Shown here one piece after another: positions 1-7,029 of a stretch of DNA of 9,060 nt. Source of the DNA: an uncultured Eubacteriales bacterium (GTDB lineage: Bacteria > Bacillota_A > Clostridia > Lachnospirales > Lachnospiraceae); assembly GCA_902803345.1 (NCBI GenBank), contig CADCPV010000184.1:1-9060 (forward strand), given 5' to 3'. Below the pieces are notes generated by a model that saw only the letters and a program-made list of their open reading frames with translations, was not told the DNA's origin and ran no database searches. Each line of letters opens with the position of its first letter. The stretch's first letter is position 1. Position numbers and translations under genes: made by a program.

Positions 1-306
1 GCCGTCCATCTGAGCAGCACCGGTGATCATGTTCTTGACATAGTCAGCATGGCCGGGGCAGTCAACGTGTGCATAGTGTCTCTTCTCGGTTTCATACTCG
101 ACGTGAGCGGAATTGATGGTGATACCTCTTTCCTTCTCTTCCGGAGCCTTGTCGATCTGATCGAACGCAGTAACCTTATTACCGGCAACCTTCTGAGCAA
201 GAACCTTGGTGATCGCAGCGGTCAGAGTGGTTTTGCCATGGTCGATATGTCCGATGGTACCGATATTGCAATGCGGCTTTGTTCTTTCAAATTTAGCTTT
301 TGCCAT
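1..306 (-). CDS. tuf: Elongation factor Tu, N-terminal 102 residues (cut by window edge)
   Basis: EF-Tu is the cytosolic GTPase that delivers aminoacyl-tRNA to the ribosomal A site. Only the first 102 codons are present; the gene runs off the left edge in frame at ...AAQMDG. Visible G-domain motifs are the P-loop GHIDHGKT (residues 19-26), the switch I region with RGITI (60-64) and the switch II DCPGH (82-86). The start ATG (306-304) is preceded by AAGGAGG at 317-323, 10 nt away. It lies 117 bp downstream of fusA, the usual last position of the str operon, but has its own consensus-like promoter in that gap, so it is probably transcribed both with the operon and alone. The family is certain; whether a second tuf copy exists elsewhere cannot be told from here. 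Confidence 0.98.
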   Translation of the reverse strand, partial: MAKAKFERTKPHCNIGTIGHIDHGKTTLTAAITKVLAQKVAGNKVTAFDQIDKAPEEKERGITINSAHVEYETEKRHYAHVDCPGHADYVKNMITGAAQMDG

Positions 307-360
307 TTTAGAAATTCCTCCTTAAAAATGCGCCCGTAGGCTTATAGGCCATATAGAAGT

Positions 361-389
361 ATTATATGGCATTTTCCCAGTTTTTTCAA
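361..389 (-). promoter_or_regulatory. Sigma-A type promoter for tuf
   Basis: On the minus strand TTGAAA (389-384) is followed by a 17-nt spacer and a perfect TATAAT (366-361). Transcription would start near 353-355, giving a leader of about 50 nt before the tuf ATG, which includes the AAGGAGG at 317-323. The promoter lies entirely in the 117-bp fusA-tuf gap, starting about 35 nt after the fusA stop. The match to consensus is direct from the sequence; activity is inferred. I see no convincing terminator between fusA and this promoter, so read-through from fusA is also expected. Confidence 0.82.
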
Positions 390-423
390 CTGTTATTTTG
401 ACTAATTTAACTCTTCAGGACGA

Positions 424-2532
424 TCAGCGGTTGAGCATTTTTTCCTGAAGATTCTTCGGAACCGGCTCATACTTTTCGAAGAACATCGAATAGTTGCCCC
501 GGCCCTGGGTTTTGGATCTCAGATCCGTCGCATAACCGAACATCTCGGAGAGCGGGACAAAGGCGCGGACCATCTTGCCGGACCCGACGTCGTCCATTCC
601 CTCAATCCGCCCGCGGCGGGAGTTCAGGTCTCCGATGACGTCGCCGAGGTATTCCTCGGGCATCGTGACTTCGACCTTCATAATCGGCTCCAGGAGCACC
701 GGATCCGCCTTCTGCATTGCCTGCTTGAAAGCCATGGAACCGGCGATATGGAACGCCTGCTCCGAAGAGTCGACTTCGTGATAGGAACCGTCCGTGACGA
801 AGGCATGTACGCCAACGACCGGATAGCCGCCCAAAACGCCGCTCTTCATTGCTTCCTCGATACCTTCGCCGATCGCGGGGATGTATTCCTTCGGAATCAC
901 GCCGCCGATGACTTCGGAATCGAATTTGTAAAGTTCCTCGCCGTTCGCGTCCATCGGTTCGAAGCGGACCTTCGCATGTCCGTACTGGCCGCGGCCGCCG
1001 GACTGGCGCACATACTTGGAATCGACTTCGACTGTCTTCGAAATTGCTTCCTTGTAGGCCACCTGCGGTGTGCCGACGTTTGCTTCCACGTTGAATTCGC
1101 GAAGCAGACGGTCGACAATAATCTCCAGATGCAGTTCGCCCATTCCGGCAATAATCGTCTGTCCGGTCTGTTCGTCCGTATGCGCCTTGAAAGTCGGGTC
1201 CTCTTCGGCAAGCTTCGCAAGAGACTCGCCGAGCTTCTGCTGGCCGGCCTTGCTGGTGGGTTCGATTGCAAGCTCGATTACGGGCTCCGGGAATTCCATC
1301 GACTCGAGAATGACCGGTGCGCTGTCCGTGCAGATCGTATCTCCCGTCGTCGTGTTCCGAAGACCTACCGCTGCTGCAATATCGCCCGAATAAACCTTCT
1401 GCAGTTCCTGCCGCTTGTTTGCATGCATCTGCAGTATCCGGCCGACACGCTCCTTTTTGTCCTTGGTGGCGTTCAGCACATAGGAACCGCTGTCCATCGT
1501 GCCCGAGTAAACCCGGAAGAATACCAGTTTGCCGACGAAGGGATCCGTCATGACCTTGAACGCAAGCGCCGAGAATGGCTCTTCGTCCGAAGAATGACGC
1601 TCGACTTCGTTTCCGTCCAGATCGACGCCCTTGATGGACGGAATGTCCACCGGGGACGGCATGTATTCCACCACCGCGTCCAGAAGCTTCTGAACGGCTT
1701 TATTGCGGTACGCGGAGCCGCAGAGAACCGGAACCGCCGTACATTCACAGGTTGCTTTTCTGAGAACGCGCTTCAGGTCTTCCACTTCCGGCATTTCCCC
1801 CTCAAGATACATCATCGTGAGGTCGTCATCGAGCTCACAGATCTTCTCAATGAGTTCATCCCGGTAAAGCTGGGCGTCATCCATCATATCTTCCGGAACT
1901 TCCGTCACCGTAATGTCGTCGCCCTTATTATCATTGTAATAATAGGCCTTCATTTCAAAGAGATCGATGACTCCCCGGAAGCTGTCCTCTTTCCCGATCG
2001 GCAGCTGCAGGATAATCGCATTCTTGCCGAGGCGCGTGCGGATCTGGTCGACCGCACCGTAGAAATTCGCGCCCATGATGTCCATCTTGTTGATGAAGGC
2101 GATACGCGGAACATTATAGGTATCCGCCTGACGCCAGACATTCTCGGACTGCGGTTCTACGCCGCCCTTTGCACAGAACACGCCGACAGCGCCGTCGAGT
2201 ACGCGAAGGGACCGTTCAACCTCAACGGTGAAGTCCACGTGGCCGGGGGTATCAATGATATTGATACGGTGCTCCAGAGCGCCCGGAGCCGGCTTGGTTT
2301 CCTTCTCCAGCGTCCAGTGACAGGTGGTCGCAGCGGACGTGATCGTAATGCCGCGTTCCTGCTCCTGCTCCATCCAGTCCATGGTCGCCGTGCCTTCATG
2401 CGTATCGCCGATTTTGTAATTGATGCCGGTATAGTAAAGGATCCGCTCCGTGAGCGTGGTTTTACCGGCATCAATGTGTGCCATGATGCCTATGTTTCTT
2501 GTCCGCTCTAACGGATACTGCCTTTCACTCAT
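424..2532 (-). CDS. fusA: Translation elongation factor G (EF-G)
   Basis: EF-G is the GTPase that drives translocation of tRNA and mRNA on the ribosome and, with RRF, ribosome recycling. The 702-residue protein is full length for the family (E. coli 704). Motifs in order: P-loop AHIDAGKT (18-25), switch I RGITI (60-64), switch [10 protein letters not shown] (94-101), NKMD (148-151), and in domain IV the loop [10 protein letters not shown] starting at 582, with H585 matching the functionally important E. coli H583. SRRGRIEGM and the Lachnospiraceae-like tail [14 protein letters not shown] close it. Compared with B. subtilis the segment between residues 71 and 89 is about a dozen residues longer, just ahead of switch II. 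The ATG has GGAGGAG at 2544-2550, 11 nt upstream. It follows rpsG by 62 bp in the conserved str order. It is EF-G rather than a TetM-type protection protein, judged by length, the domain IV loop and context. Confidence 0.99.
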   Translation of the reverse strand: MSERQYPLERTRNIGIMAHIDAGKTTLTERILYYTGINYKIGDTHEGTATMDWMEQEQERGITITSAATTCHWTLEKETKPAPGALEHRINIIDTPGHVDFTVEVERSLRVLDGAVGVFCAKGGVEPQSENVWRQADTYNVPRIAFINKMDIMGANFYGAVDQIRTRLGKNAIILQLPIGKEDSFRGVIDLFEMKAYYYNDNKGDDITVTEVPEDMMDDAQLYRDELIEKICELDDDLTMMYLEGEMPEVEDLKRVLRKATCECTAVPVLCGSAYRNKAVQKLLDAVVEYMPSPVDIPSIKGVDLDGNEVERHSSDEEPFSALAFKVMTDPFVGKLVFFRVYSGTMDSGSYVLNATKDKKERVGRILQMHANKRQELQKVYSGDIAAAVGLRNTTTGDTICTDSAPVILESMEFPEPVIELAIEPTSKAGQQKLGESLAKLAEEDPTFKAHTDEQTGQTIIAGMGELHLEIIVDRLLREFNVEANVGTPQVAYKEAISKTVEVDSKYVRQSGGRGQYGHAKVRFEPMDANGEELYKFDSEVIGGVIPKEYIPAIGEGIEEAMKSGVLGGYPVVGVHAFVTDGSYHEVDSSEQAFHIAGSMAFKQAMQKADPVLLEPIMKVEVTMPEEYLGDVIGDLNSRRGRIEGMDDVGSGKMVRAFVPLSEMFGYATDLRSKTQGRGNYSMFFEKYEPVPKNLQEKMLNR

Positions 2533-2594
2533 GTTTTTACTGTCTCCTCCCGGCAGAAGTACAGGTTTTTTCGGTATCTGCTCTTTCGTTCAGA

Positions 2595-3065
2595 TTAGAA
2601 ACGATAGTGTGCAAATGCCTTGTTTGCTTCTGCCATCTTGTGCATGTCTTCTTTTCTCTTGACTGCACCGCCGGTGTTGTTCATGGCGTCCATCAGTTCG
2701 CCTGCAAGCCGGTCTTCCATCGTCTTCTCGCCGCGTTTTCTCGCAAAGTTTGTGATCCAGCGGAGCGCCAGGGTCTGTCTTCTGTCAGGCTTGACTTCCA
2801 TCGGAACCTGGTAGGTGGCGCCGCCGACACGTTTTGCCTTAACTTCGAGAACCGGCATAATGTTGTTCATCGCCGCTTCGAAAACTTCGAGCGCGGGCTT
2901 TCCGGTCTTCTTCTCAGCCTTTGCAAATGCGCCGTAAACGATTTTCTGTGCTACGCCCTTCTTCCCGTCCAGCATGATGTTGTTGATCAGCCGGGTCACA
3001 ACCTTGTTGTTGTACAGCGGGTCGGCCAGCACGTCTCTTTTCTGAGCATGTCCTTTTCTTGGCAC
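2595..3065 (-). CDS. rpsG: 30S ribosomal protein S7 (GTG start)
   Basis: S7 is a primary 16S rRNA binding protein that nucleates assembly of the 30S head and touches the E-site tRNA. The 156-residue product is of standard length, with the family blocks [16 protein letters not shown] (16-31), LDGKK (32-36), VGGATYQVP (80-88) and the conserved end AHYRF. The initiation codon is GTG (3065-3063), not ATG: the protein must begin [11 protein letters not shown] after the initiator, and AAGGAGG at 3074-3080 is correctly placed 8 nt upstream. It lies 168 bp after rpsL, the largest gap in the window, and that gap ends in a strong hairpin directly against the Shine-Dalgarno sequence. In E. coli S7 represses its own operon from this interval; a similar control here is only inferred. 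Confidence 0.99.
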   Translation of the reverse strand: MPRKGHAQKRDVLADPLYNNKVVTRLINNIMLDGKKGVAQKIVYGAFAKAEKKTGKPALEVFEAAMNNIMPVLEVKAKRVGGATYQVPMEVKPDRRQTLALRWITNFARKRGEKTMEDRLAGELMDAMNNTGGAVKRKEDMHKMAEANKAFAHYRF

Positions 3066-3080
3066 GTTACTTCCCTCCTT

Positions 3081-3111
3081 AACTATCGCATTCCGTATCC
3101 GGAATGCAGTT
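3081..3111 (-). promoter_or_regulatory. Stem-loop against the rpsG ribosome binding site
   Basis: On the minus strand GCATTCCG (3107-3100), a GATA loop (3099-3096) and CGGAATGC (3095-3088) make a perfect 8-bp stem. After a 3-nt bulge (3087-3085) a further 4 bp AACT/AGTT (3111-3108 with 3084-3081) extend it, ending exactly where the rpsG AAGGAGG (3080-3074) begins. There is no T run, so it is not an intrinsic terminator. Location and geometry suggest control of rpsG translation, mRNA processing, or S7 binding by analogy with the E. coli rpsL-rpsG interval. The structure is visible; the function is inferred. Confidence 0.6.
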
Positions 3112-3233
3112 ATATCATCGGTACTCGCCTCTTGATTTAAGAAGTGTTCGCGCGTTCATTTCCTGTTCCGTCAATCTACAACCATTAAAAGAGGATAAAA
3201 TGCCGCACAATTGTCCGTATGATATATTATTGA

Positions 3234-3653
3234 TTACTTCTTGACTTTCGGTCTCTTGGCGCCGTACTTACTGCGGGCCTGACGACGGTTCTGGACGCCG
3301 GCTGTATCCAGCGTGCCTCTGACGATGTGATAACGCGTACCGGGAAGATCCTTGACACGTCCGCCTCTTACGAGAACGACGCTGTGCTCCTGAAGGTTGT
3401 GGCCTTCGCCCGGGATATAGCTCGTCACTTCGATGCCGTTAGAAAGACGTACTCTGGCGATTTTTCTCAGCGCTGAGTTCGGCTTTTTCGGGGTTGCGGT
3501 CTTGACTGCGGTGCAGACGCCGCGCTTCTGCGGAGAAGAGGTGTCGATCGCGCGCTTCTTGAGAGAGTTGAAGCCTCTCTGCAGAGCCGGAGCCGTCGAC
3601 TTCTTCACGGAAGTTTCCCTGCCCTTTCTGACTAACTGGTTAAATGTAGGCAT
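3234..3653 (-). CDS. rpsL: 30S ribosomal protein S12
   Basis: S12 sits at the 30S decoding centre and governs accuracy and streptomycin response. The 139-residue protein starts [12 protein letters not shown] and carries the Firmicutes-type insertion ([14 protein letters not shown], about 27-40) before PQKRGVC (41-47). [11 protein letters not shown] (54-64) and GGRVKDLPG (97-105) are present; K56 and K101 correspond to the E. coli lysines (43 and 88, counting Met) whose mutation gives streptomycin resistance, so the allele looks wild type at these sites. A longer in-frame reading would add 33 residues upstream, but AGGAGG at 3661-3666, 7 nt before the ATG at 3653, and family alignment fix this start. 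It is the first gene of the str operon, with its own promoter about 110 nt upstream overlapping a terminator hairpin. Confidence 0.99.
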   Translation of the reverse strand: MPTFNQLVRKGRETSVKKSTAPALQRGFNSLKKRAIDTSSPQKRGVCTAVKTATPKKPNSALRKIARVRLSNGIEVTSYIPGEGHNLQEHSVVLVRGGRVKDLPGTRYHIVRGTLDTAGVQNRRQARSKYGAKRPKVKK

Positions 3654-3660
3654 TTCTTTT

Positions 3661-3666
3661 CCTCCT
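3661..3666 (-). promoter_or_regulatory. Ribosome binding site that fixes the rpsL start
   Basis: AGGAGG on the minus strand lies 7 nt upstream of the ATG at 3653-3651. It rules out the longer open frame that begins at 3752, whose extra 33 residues include the terminator region and match nothing in S12 proteins. Confidence 0.9.
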
Positions 3667-3735
3667 GTTATAGTCTCTTGCCTGCTTTTTATGACACGCA
3701 CGGCCCGGTTGTCGGCTTTTTCGCACGAGCGCATG

Positions 3736-3768
3736 AAAAACAGGGTGCGCATAAGCGCGCACCCTGTT
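3736..3768 (-). terminator. Terminator hairpin downstream of kdgK, overlapping the rpsL start site
   Basis: On the minus strand AACAGGGTGCGC (3768-3757) pairs perfectly with GCGCACCCTGTT (3750-3739) around a 6-nt loop GCTTAT. The sequence continues into a run of five T (3740-3736; the first two overlap the last pairs). This is a good Rho-independent terminator for transcripts arriving from rpoC/uxaC/eda/kdgK. On the plus strand the following bases are TTATTATA, a poorer T run, and no gene converges from that side. It begins immediately after the -10 box of the rpsL promoter, so the predicted start (about 3762-3764) is inside the first arm. Transcripts from that promoter would lack the outer base pairs. 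Confidence 0.75.
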
Positions 3769-3796
3769 ATTATACATGAAATCTGTCAAATGTCAA
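3769..3796 (-). promoter_or_regulatory. Consensus promoter of the str operon (rpsL-rpsG-fusA-tuf)
   Basis: TTGACA (3796-3791) and TATAAT (3774-3769) both match the sigma-A consensus at all six positions, with a 16-bp spacer. A second TTGACA (3789-3784) lies only 9 nt from the -10 box and is not usable with it. Upstream is a run of seven A at about 3800-3806 that overlaps the kdgK stop codon and could act as an UP-like element. The predicted first nucleotide is one of three G (3764-3762), which would suit control by GTP level as for Firmicutes rRNA promoters; that part is inference. Confidence 0.88.
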
Positions 3797-3804
3797 GTGT
3801 TTTT

Positions 3805-4899
3805 TTATCTTACCACTCTTGCGCCTGCACCGCCCATCAGGGCTTCGACTTCCTTCTTGCTGGCCATCGACGTGTCGCCGGGCGTGGTCATTGCGAGCGC
3901 GCCGTGCGCCGCGCCGTAGTTCACCGCAAGCTCCGGATCACCGGTCGTCATGAGTCCGTAGACAAGGCCGGAGGCAAAGGAGTCGCCGCCGCCGACACGG
4001 TCGAAGATCTCAAGTCCCTGATACTCTTTCGACTGGTATATCTCGCCGTCTGCATAGCAGATTGCGGACCAGTCATTGACAGTCGCAGACTTCACGGTAC
4101 GGAGTGTCGTTGCGATCACCTTGAAATTCGGATAGGCTTCTGCGGCTTCGCGCATCATCTTCTTATAGCCGTCGATCGAGAGCTTCGAGAGGCCTTCGTT
4201 TCCTTCGATCTCAAAACCGAGACAAGCCGTGAAGTCTTCTTCGTTTCCGATCATGACATCAACGTATTTCGCGATCTCCTTATTGACTTCCTGCGCCTTT
4301 GCCTGGCCGCCGATCGCGGACCACATCGAAGGCCGGTAGTTCAGGTCGTAGCTCACGACTGCGCCGTACTTTTTCGCGGTCTTGATCACCTCGATCACAG
4401 TCTCGGAAGACTGCTCGGAAAGCGCCGCATAGATACCGCCCGTATGCAGCCACCGGACGCCTTCATCCGAAAAAAGCTTCTCCAGATCGAAATCCGAAGC
4501 CTTCGCCTGCGAAATCGCGGTATTCGCGCGGTCCGAAACACCTAAAGCGCCGCGAACGCCGAAACCCCGCTCTGTAAAATTCAGGCCGTTCCGGCAGATC
4601 CGGCCGATACCGTCAGTCTTCTTCCAGTAAATGTGCGAAATATCCACGCCGCCCTGGCAGATGAAGTCCTCCAAAAGCCTTCCGACCTCGTTGTCTGCAA
4701 AGGCCGTCAGCACTGTAGTCTTCATGCCGAAGCATTTCCGGAGTCCCCGGACAACATTGTATTCGCCGCCGCCTTCCCAGACGCGGAAGGAGCGCGCGAC
4801 ACGGATTCTTTCATCGCCCGGATCGAGCCGCAGCATGATCTCCCCTAAAGAAGCTGCATCCCACATCGCATCCTGCCGTAAATTCAGTTCAAGTGCCAT
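3805..4899 (-). CDS. kdgK: 2-keto-3-deoxygluconate kinase, PfkB family
   Basis: Likely phosphorylates 2-keto-3-deoxy-D-gluconate with ATP to KDPG, the substrate of the aldolase encoded just upstream. The 364-residue protein is a ribokinase/PfkB sugar kinase: N-terminal substrate-site glycine motif GGGEYNV (43-49), strand SYDLNYRP (183-190), NEEDF (219-223), and the C-terminal signature DRVGGGDSFASG (300-311), where the last D (306) is the expected catalytic base. The signature reads GGGD instead of the commoner GAGD, as I recall for other KDG kinases. It is somewhat longer than the 310-340 residues typical of the family, partly from an 11-residue leader before MWDAASLGE. The ATG at 4899 has AAGGAG (4910-4915) 10 nt upstream, and that site overlaps the eda stop codon, so the two are likely translationally coupled. 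Its stop lies 8 nt from the str promoter. PfkB specificity cannot be read from sequence alone; the assignment rests on the neighbours. Confidence 0.85.
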   Translation of the reverse strand: MALELNLRQDAMWDAASLGEIMLRLDPGDERIRVARSFRVWEGGGEYNVVRGLRKCFGMKTTVLTAFADNEVGRLLEDFICQGGVDISHIYWKKTDGIGRICRNGLNFTERGFGVRGALGVSDRANTAISQAKASDFDLEKLFSDEGVRWLHTGGIYAALSEQSSETVIEVIKTAKKYGAVVSYDLNYRPSMWSAIGGQAKAQEVNKEIAKYVDVMIGNEEDFTACLGFEIEGNEGLSKLSIDGYKKMMREAAEAYPNFKVIATTLRTVKSATVNDWSAICYADGEIYQSKEYQGLEIFDRVGGGDSFASGLVYGLMTTGDPELAVNYGAAHGALAMTTPGDTSMASKKEVEALMGGAGARVVR

Positions 4900-4913
4900 T
4901 CTGTCCCGTCTCC

Positions 4914-5552
4914 TTATCCTCTGTACTCTTTTACGAGAGCTGCTGCCTCGCGGGCCATTTCCTCGATCTTTCCAAATTCGCCGGCTGCGATCAGGTCTTT
5001 TTTCACCATCCAGCTGCCGCCGCAGGCCAGGATATGCTTCTCATCCGCAAGATATTCGCCGACGTTTTTCGCATTGATACCGCCGGTCGGCATAAACTTC
5101 AGGCCGACATAGGCCGCTGCGATCGCCTGGATCATCTTGAGGCCGCCCGATGGCTCCGCCGGGAAGAATTTCACAACCTGGAGGCCCAGGGAAAGCGCCT
5201 GCTCGATTTCAGACGGAGTCAGAACGCCCGGGAATACCGGAATGCCTTTTTCGAGGCAGTATTTCACGGTGACCGGGTTCAGGCCCGGAGCGACGATGAA
5301 TTTCGCACCGGCTGCAACCGCACGGTCCACCTGTTCCGTCGTGAGTACGGTTCCTGCACCGACGAGCATTTCCGGGAATTTTGCCGTCATCCGGCGGATC
5401 GATTCTTCTGCCGCCGCTGTCCGGAAAGTCACTTCCGCACAGGGAAGTCCGCCGCGGATCAGCGCTTCCGCAAGAGGCTCCGCATCCTTCGCGTCGTCAA
5501 GCACTACAACCGGTACAATACCGGTCTTTCTGATCAGTTCCTGCATGTCCAT
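4914..5552 (-). CDS. eda: KDPG/KHG aldolase (2-dehydro-3-deoxy-phosphogluconate aldolase)
   Basis: Class I aldolase (also called kdgA in Firmicutes) that splits KDPG into pyruvate and glyceraldehyde-3-phosphate; the family often also cleaves 4-hydroxy-2-oxoglutarate. The 212-residue protein has the expected size for the trimeric TIM-barrel enzyme. Visible active-site elements: E40 and R44 in AEVTFRT (E. coli E45 and R49), GAGTV (65-69), the Schiff-base lysine K128 in VVKFFPAE (126-133; E. coli K133), and the phosphate-binding GGIN (157-160) and GGSW (178-181). The ATG at 5552 is chosen because AGGAGGA (5561-5567) lies 8 nt upstream; a second ATG two codons later is also possible. It follows uxaC by 25 bp and precedes kdgK by 14 bp, forming one operon. 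Confidence 0.96.
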   Translation of the reverse strand: MDMQELIRKTGIVPVVVLDDAKDAEPLAEALIRGGLPCAEVTFRTAAAEESIRRMTAKFPEMLVGAGTVLTTEQVDRAVAAGAKFIVAPGLNPVTVKYCLEKGIPVFPGVLTPSEIEQALSLGLQVVKFFPAEPSGGLKMIQAIAAAYVGLKFMPTGGINAKNVGEYLADEKHILACGGSWMVKKDLIAAGEFGKIEEMAREAAALVKEYRG

Positions 5553-5577
5553 AAATCAAGTCCTCCTGAGTTGTTGT

Positions 5578-6978
5578 TTATAGTCCGAAATATCGTTTCG
5601 CGTTGTAATAGCAGATGTTCTCCACGAGTTTTTCCAGCATGCGCTCGTCGTAGGGATACTCGCCGTTCTCGACAAGTTCGCCGATATAGTTGCAGAGAAT
5701 CCGGCGGAAGTATTCGTGGCGCGTATAGGAAAGGAAGCTGCGCGAGTCTGTGAGCATGCCGATGAAGGTTCCGAGCACGCCCTCTGCCGCAAAGCTTTCA
5801 AGCTGGGCGCGCATGCCGTTCTTGTGGTCATTGAACCACCAGGCCGAGCCGTGCTGCATTTTTCCGACAACACCGCCGCCCTGGAAGCAGCCGAGAATTG
5901 TCTCGATTTCCGCATTATCGCCCGGATGCAGGGAATAGACAATCGTCTTCGGAAGCTCCGAAGTCTGATCCAGCGCATTCAGAAAATCCGCAAGCTCCGC
6001 ATAGGGAACCGCGCTGCCGATCGAATCGTAGCCGGTGTCGGGGCCGAGCTTTTCAAACATGACGCCGCTGTTGTTCCGTTTCGCACCGAAATGAAGCTGC
6101 ATGACAAGGCCCTGCTTTGCATACATCCGGCCCAGCGCAAGAAGCAGCGCTGTTTTGTAGATCCGGACTTCCCGGGCATCCGGTGCAGATCCGGCAAGAA
6201 CTTTTTTCAGGATCTGGTCAACCGTCTTCTCGTCAGCCGGTTCATAGGGCACATAGTCAATGCCGTGATCAGTCGCAAAGCAGCCGAGTGAGACGAAAAA
6301 GGCAAGCCGTTTTTCAAGCGCCTTCATCAGGGATTTCCAGTCATTGATATTGACACGGGCAGCATCCCCGAGTCGGTCCATGTAGTCCGAAAAGCCCGGA
6401 AGCTCGATATTCATTGCCTTGTCGGGACGCCAGGCCGGAAGGACTCTGAAATCCACGGTCCGGTCTTTTGCGATCTGCTCATGGTATTCCAGAGAATCTG
6501 CCGGATCGTCCGTCGTGCAGACCACTTCGACATTCGAACGGCGGATGATGTTCCTTGCCGACATCATATCGCTCTTCAGCCGTTCATTTGCAAGCTCCCA
6601 GACCGTATCCGCGGTCTCCGCCGAGAGCACGCCTTCGTAGCCGAAATAGCGCCGAAGCTCTAAATGGCTCCAGTGGTACAGCGGGTTTCCGACAGCATAA
6701 GGAAGCGTTTCCGCGAACTTTTTGAACTTTTCATAGTCAGGCGCATCTCCTGTGATGTACTGCTCTTCGACACCGTTTGCGCGCATGATCCGCCACTTGT
6801 AGTGATCGCCGCCGAGCCAGACTTCGGTCAGGTTCCGGAACTTCTTATCCTCCCAGATTTCCTGTGCGCTGATATGGCAGTGATAATCGATAATCGGCAG
6901 ATCTGCCGCCACTTCGTGGTACAGTTCCTTCGCGGTGTCATTCATCAGCAGGAAATTTCTGCCCATAAAACTCTTCAT
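5578..6978 (-). CDS. uxaC: Uronate isomerase (glucuronate/galacturonate isomerase)
   Basis: Cytosolic amidohydrolase-superfamily enzyme that converts D-glucuronate to D-fructuronate and D-galacturonate to D-tagaturonate, the entry step of hexuronate catabolism. The 466-residue protein is full length (E. coli 470) and shares long blocks with E. coli UxaC as I remember it: the metal-binding DYHCH (31-35), GDHYKWRIMRANGV (57-70), GNPLYHWSHLELRR, TTDDPADSLEYH, VLPAWRPDKA, and TDSRSFLSYTRHEYFR (410-425). The start at 6978 is preferred over an in-frame codon 24 residues upstream (7050), because AAGGAG (6986-6991) lies 7 nt before it and the extra residues would be encoded by the terminator hairpin. 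It is the first gene of a three-gene cassette after rpoC. No promoter is visible between it and rpoC, and its ribosome binding site abuts the rpoC terminator. Confidence 0.97.
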   Translation of the reverse strand: MKSFMGRNFLLMNDTAKELYHEVAADLPIIDYHCHISAQEIWEDKKFRNLTEVWLGGDHYKWRIMRANGVEEQYITGDAPDYEKFKKFAETLPYAVGNPLYHWSHLELRRYFGYEGVLSAETADTVWELANERLKSDMMSARNIIRRSNVEVVCTTDDPADSLEYHEQIAKDRTVDFRVLPAWRPDKAMNIELPGFSDYMDRLGDAARVNINDWKSLMKALEKRLAFFVSLGCFATDHGIDYVPYEPADEKTVDQILKKVLAGSAPDAREVRIYKTALLLALGRMYAKQGLVMQLHFGAKRNNSGVMFEKLGPDTGYDSIGSAVPYAELADFLNALDQTSELPKTIVYSLHPGDNAEIETILGCFQGGGVVGKMQHGSAWWFNDHKNGMRAQLESFAAEGVLGTFIGMLTDSRSFLSYTRHEYFRRILCNYIGELVENGEYPYDERMLEKLVENICYYNAKRYFGL

Positions 6979-6985
6979 GCATTTA

Positions 6986-6991
6986 CTCCTT
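6986..6991 (-). promoter_or_regulatory. Ribosome binding site fixing the uxaC start, abutting a terminator
   Basis: AAGGAG on the minus strand lies 7 nt before the ATG at 6978-6976 and sets the uxaC start. It begins directly after the T run of the hairpin at 6992-7029, sharing no bases with the stem but leaving no space for a promoter between terminator and ribosome binding site. Confidence 0.85.
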
Positions 6992-7029
6992 AAAAACCGC
7001 CGCAAAAGAACAGTTTCTCCTGCGGCGGT
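6992..7029 (-). terminator. Rho-independent terminator after rpoC (possible uxaC attenuator)
   Basis: On the minus strand ACCGCCGCA (7029-7021) pairs perfectly over 9 bp with TGCGGCGGT (7004-6996). The loop is 16 nt and holds an inner AGAA/TTCT pairing. The stem is followed by TTTT (6995-6992), making five T in a row with the last stem base. It lies 39 nt after the rpoC stop and is a credible end of the rpoBC transcript. Because the uxaC ribosome binding site follows at once, it may also work as an attenuator that sets how much RNA polymerase enters the uronate genes. Structure is seen; the regulatory role is inferred. Confidence 0.78.

Noticed and set aside
748..2511. 587-codon open frame on the plus strand, antisense to fusA
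   Set aside because: It lies wholly inside the fusA gene, has no recognisable domain and no ribosome binding site, and is explained by codon bias of fusA leaving few stops in the opposing frame.
3688..3715. Possible second rpsL promoter, CCGACA-16-CATAAA on the minus strand
   Set aside because: Both boxes match consensus at only four positions, and a fully consensus promoter lies about 80 bp upstream.
3784..3796. Tandem TTGACA repeats (3796-3791 and 3789-3784) as two promoters
   Set aside because: Only the upstream copy has a usable spacing (16 bp) to the -10 box; the other is 9 bp away and probably coincidental.
3433..4545. 370-codon open frame on the plus strand across rpsL and kdgK
   Set aside because: It is antisense to two certain genes and to the terminator and promoter between them; the predicted product has no family resemblance.
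3805..6978. Recent mobile-element insertion carrying the uronate genes
   Set aside because: No transposase, integrase, terminal inverted repeat, tRNA or target duplication is visible, and base composition by eye is like the neighbours.
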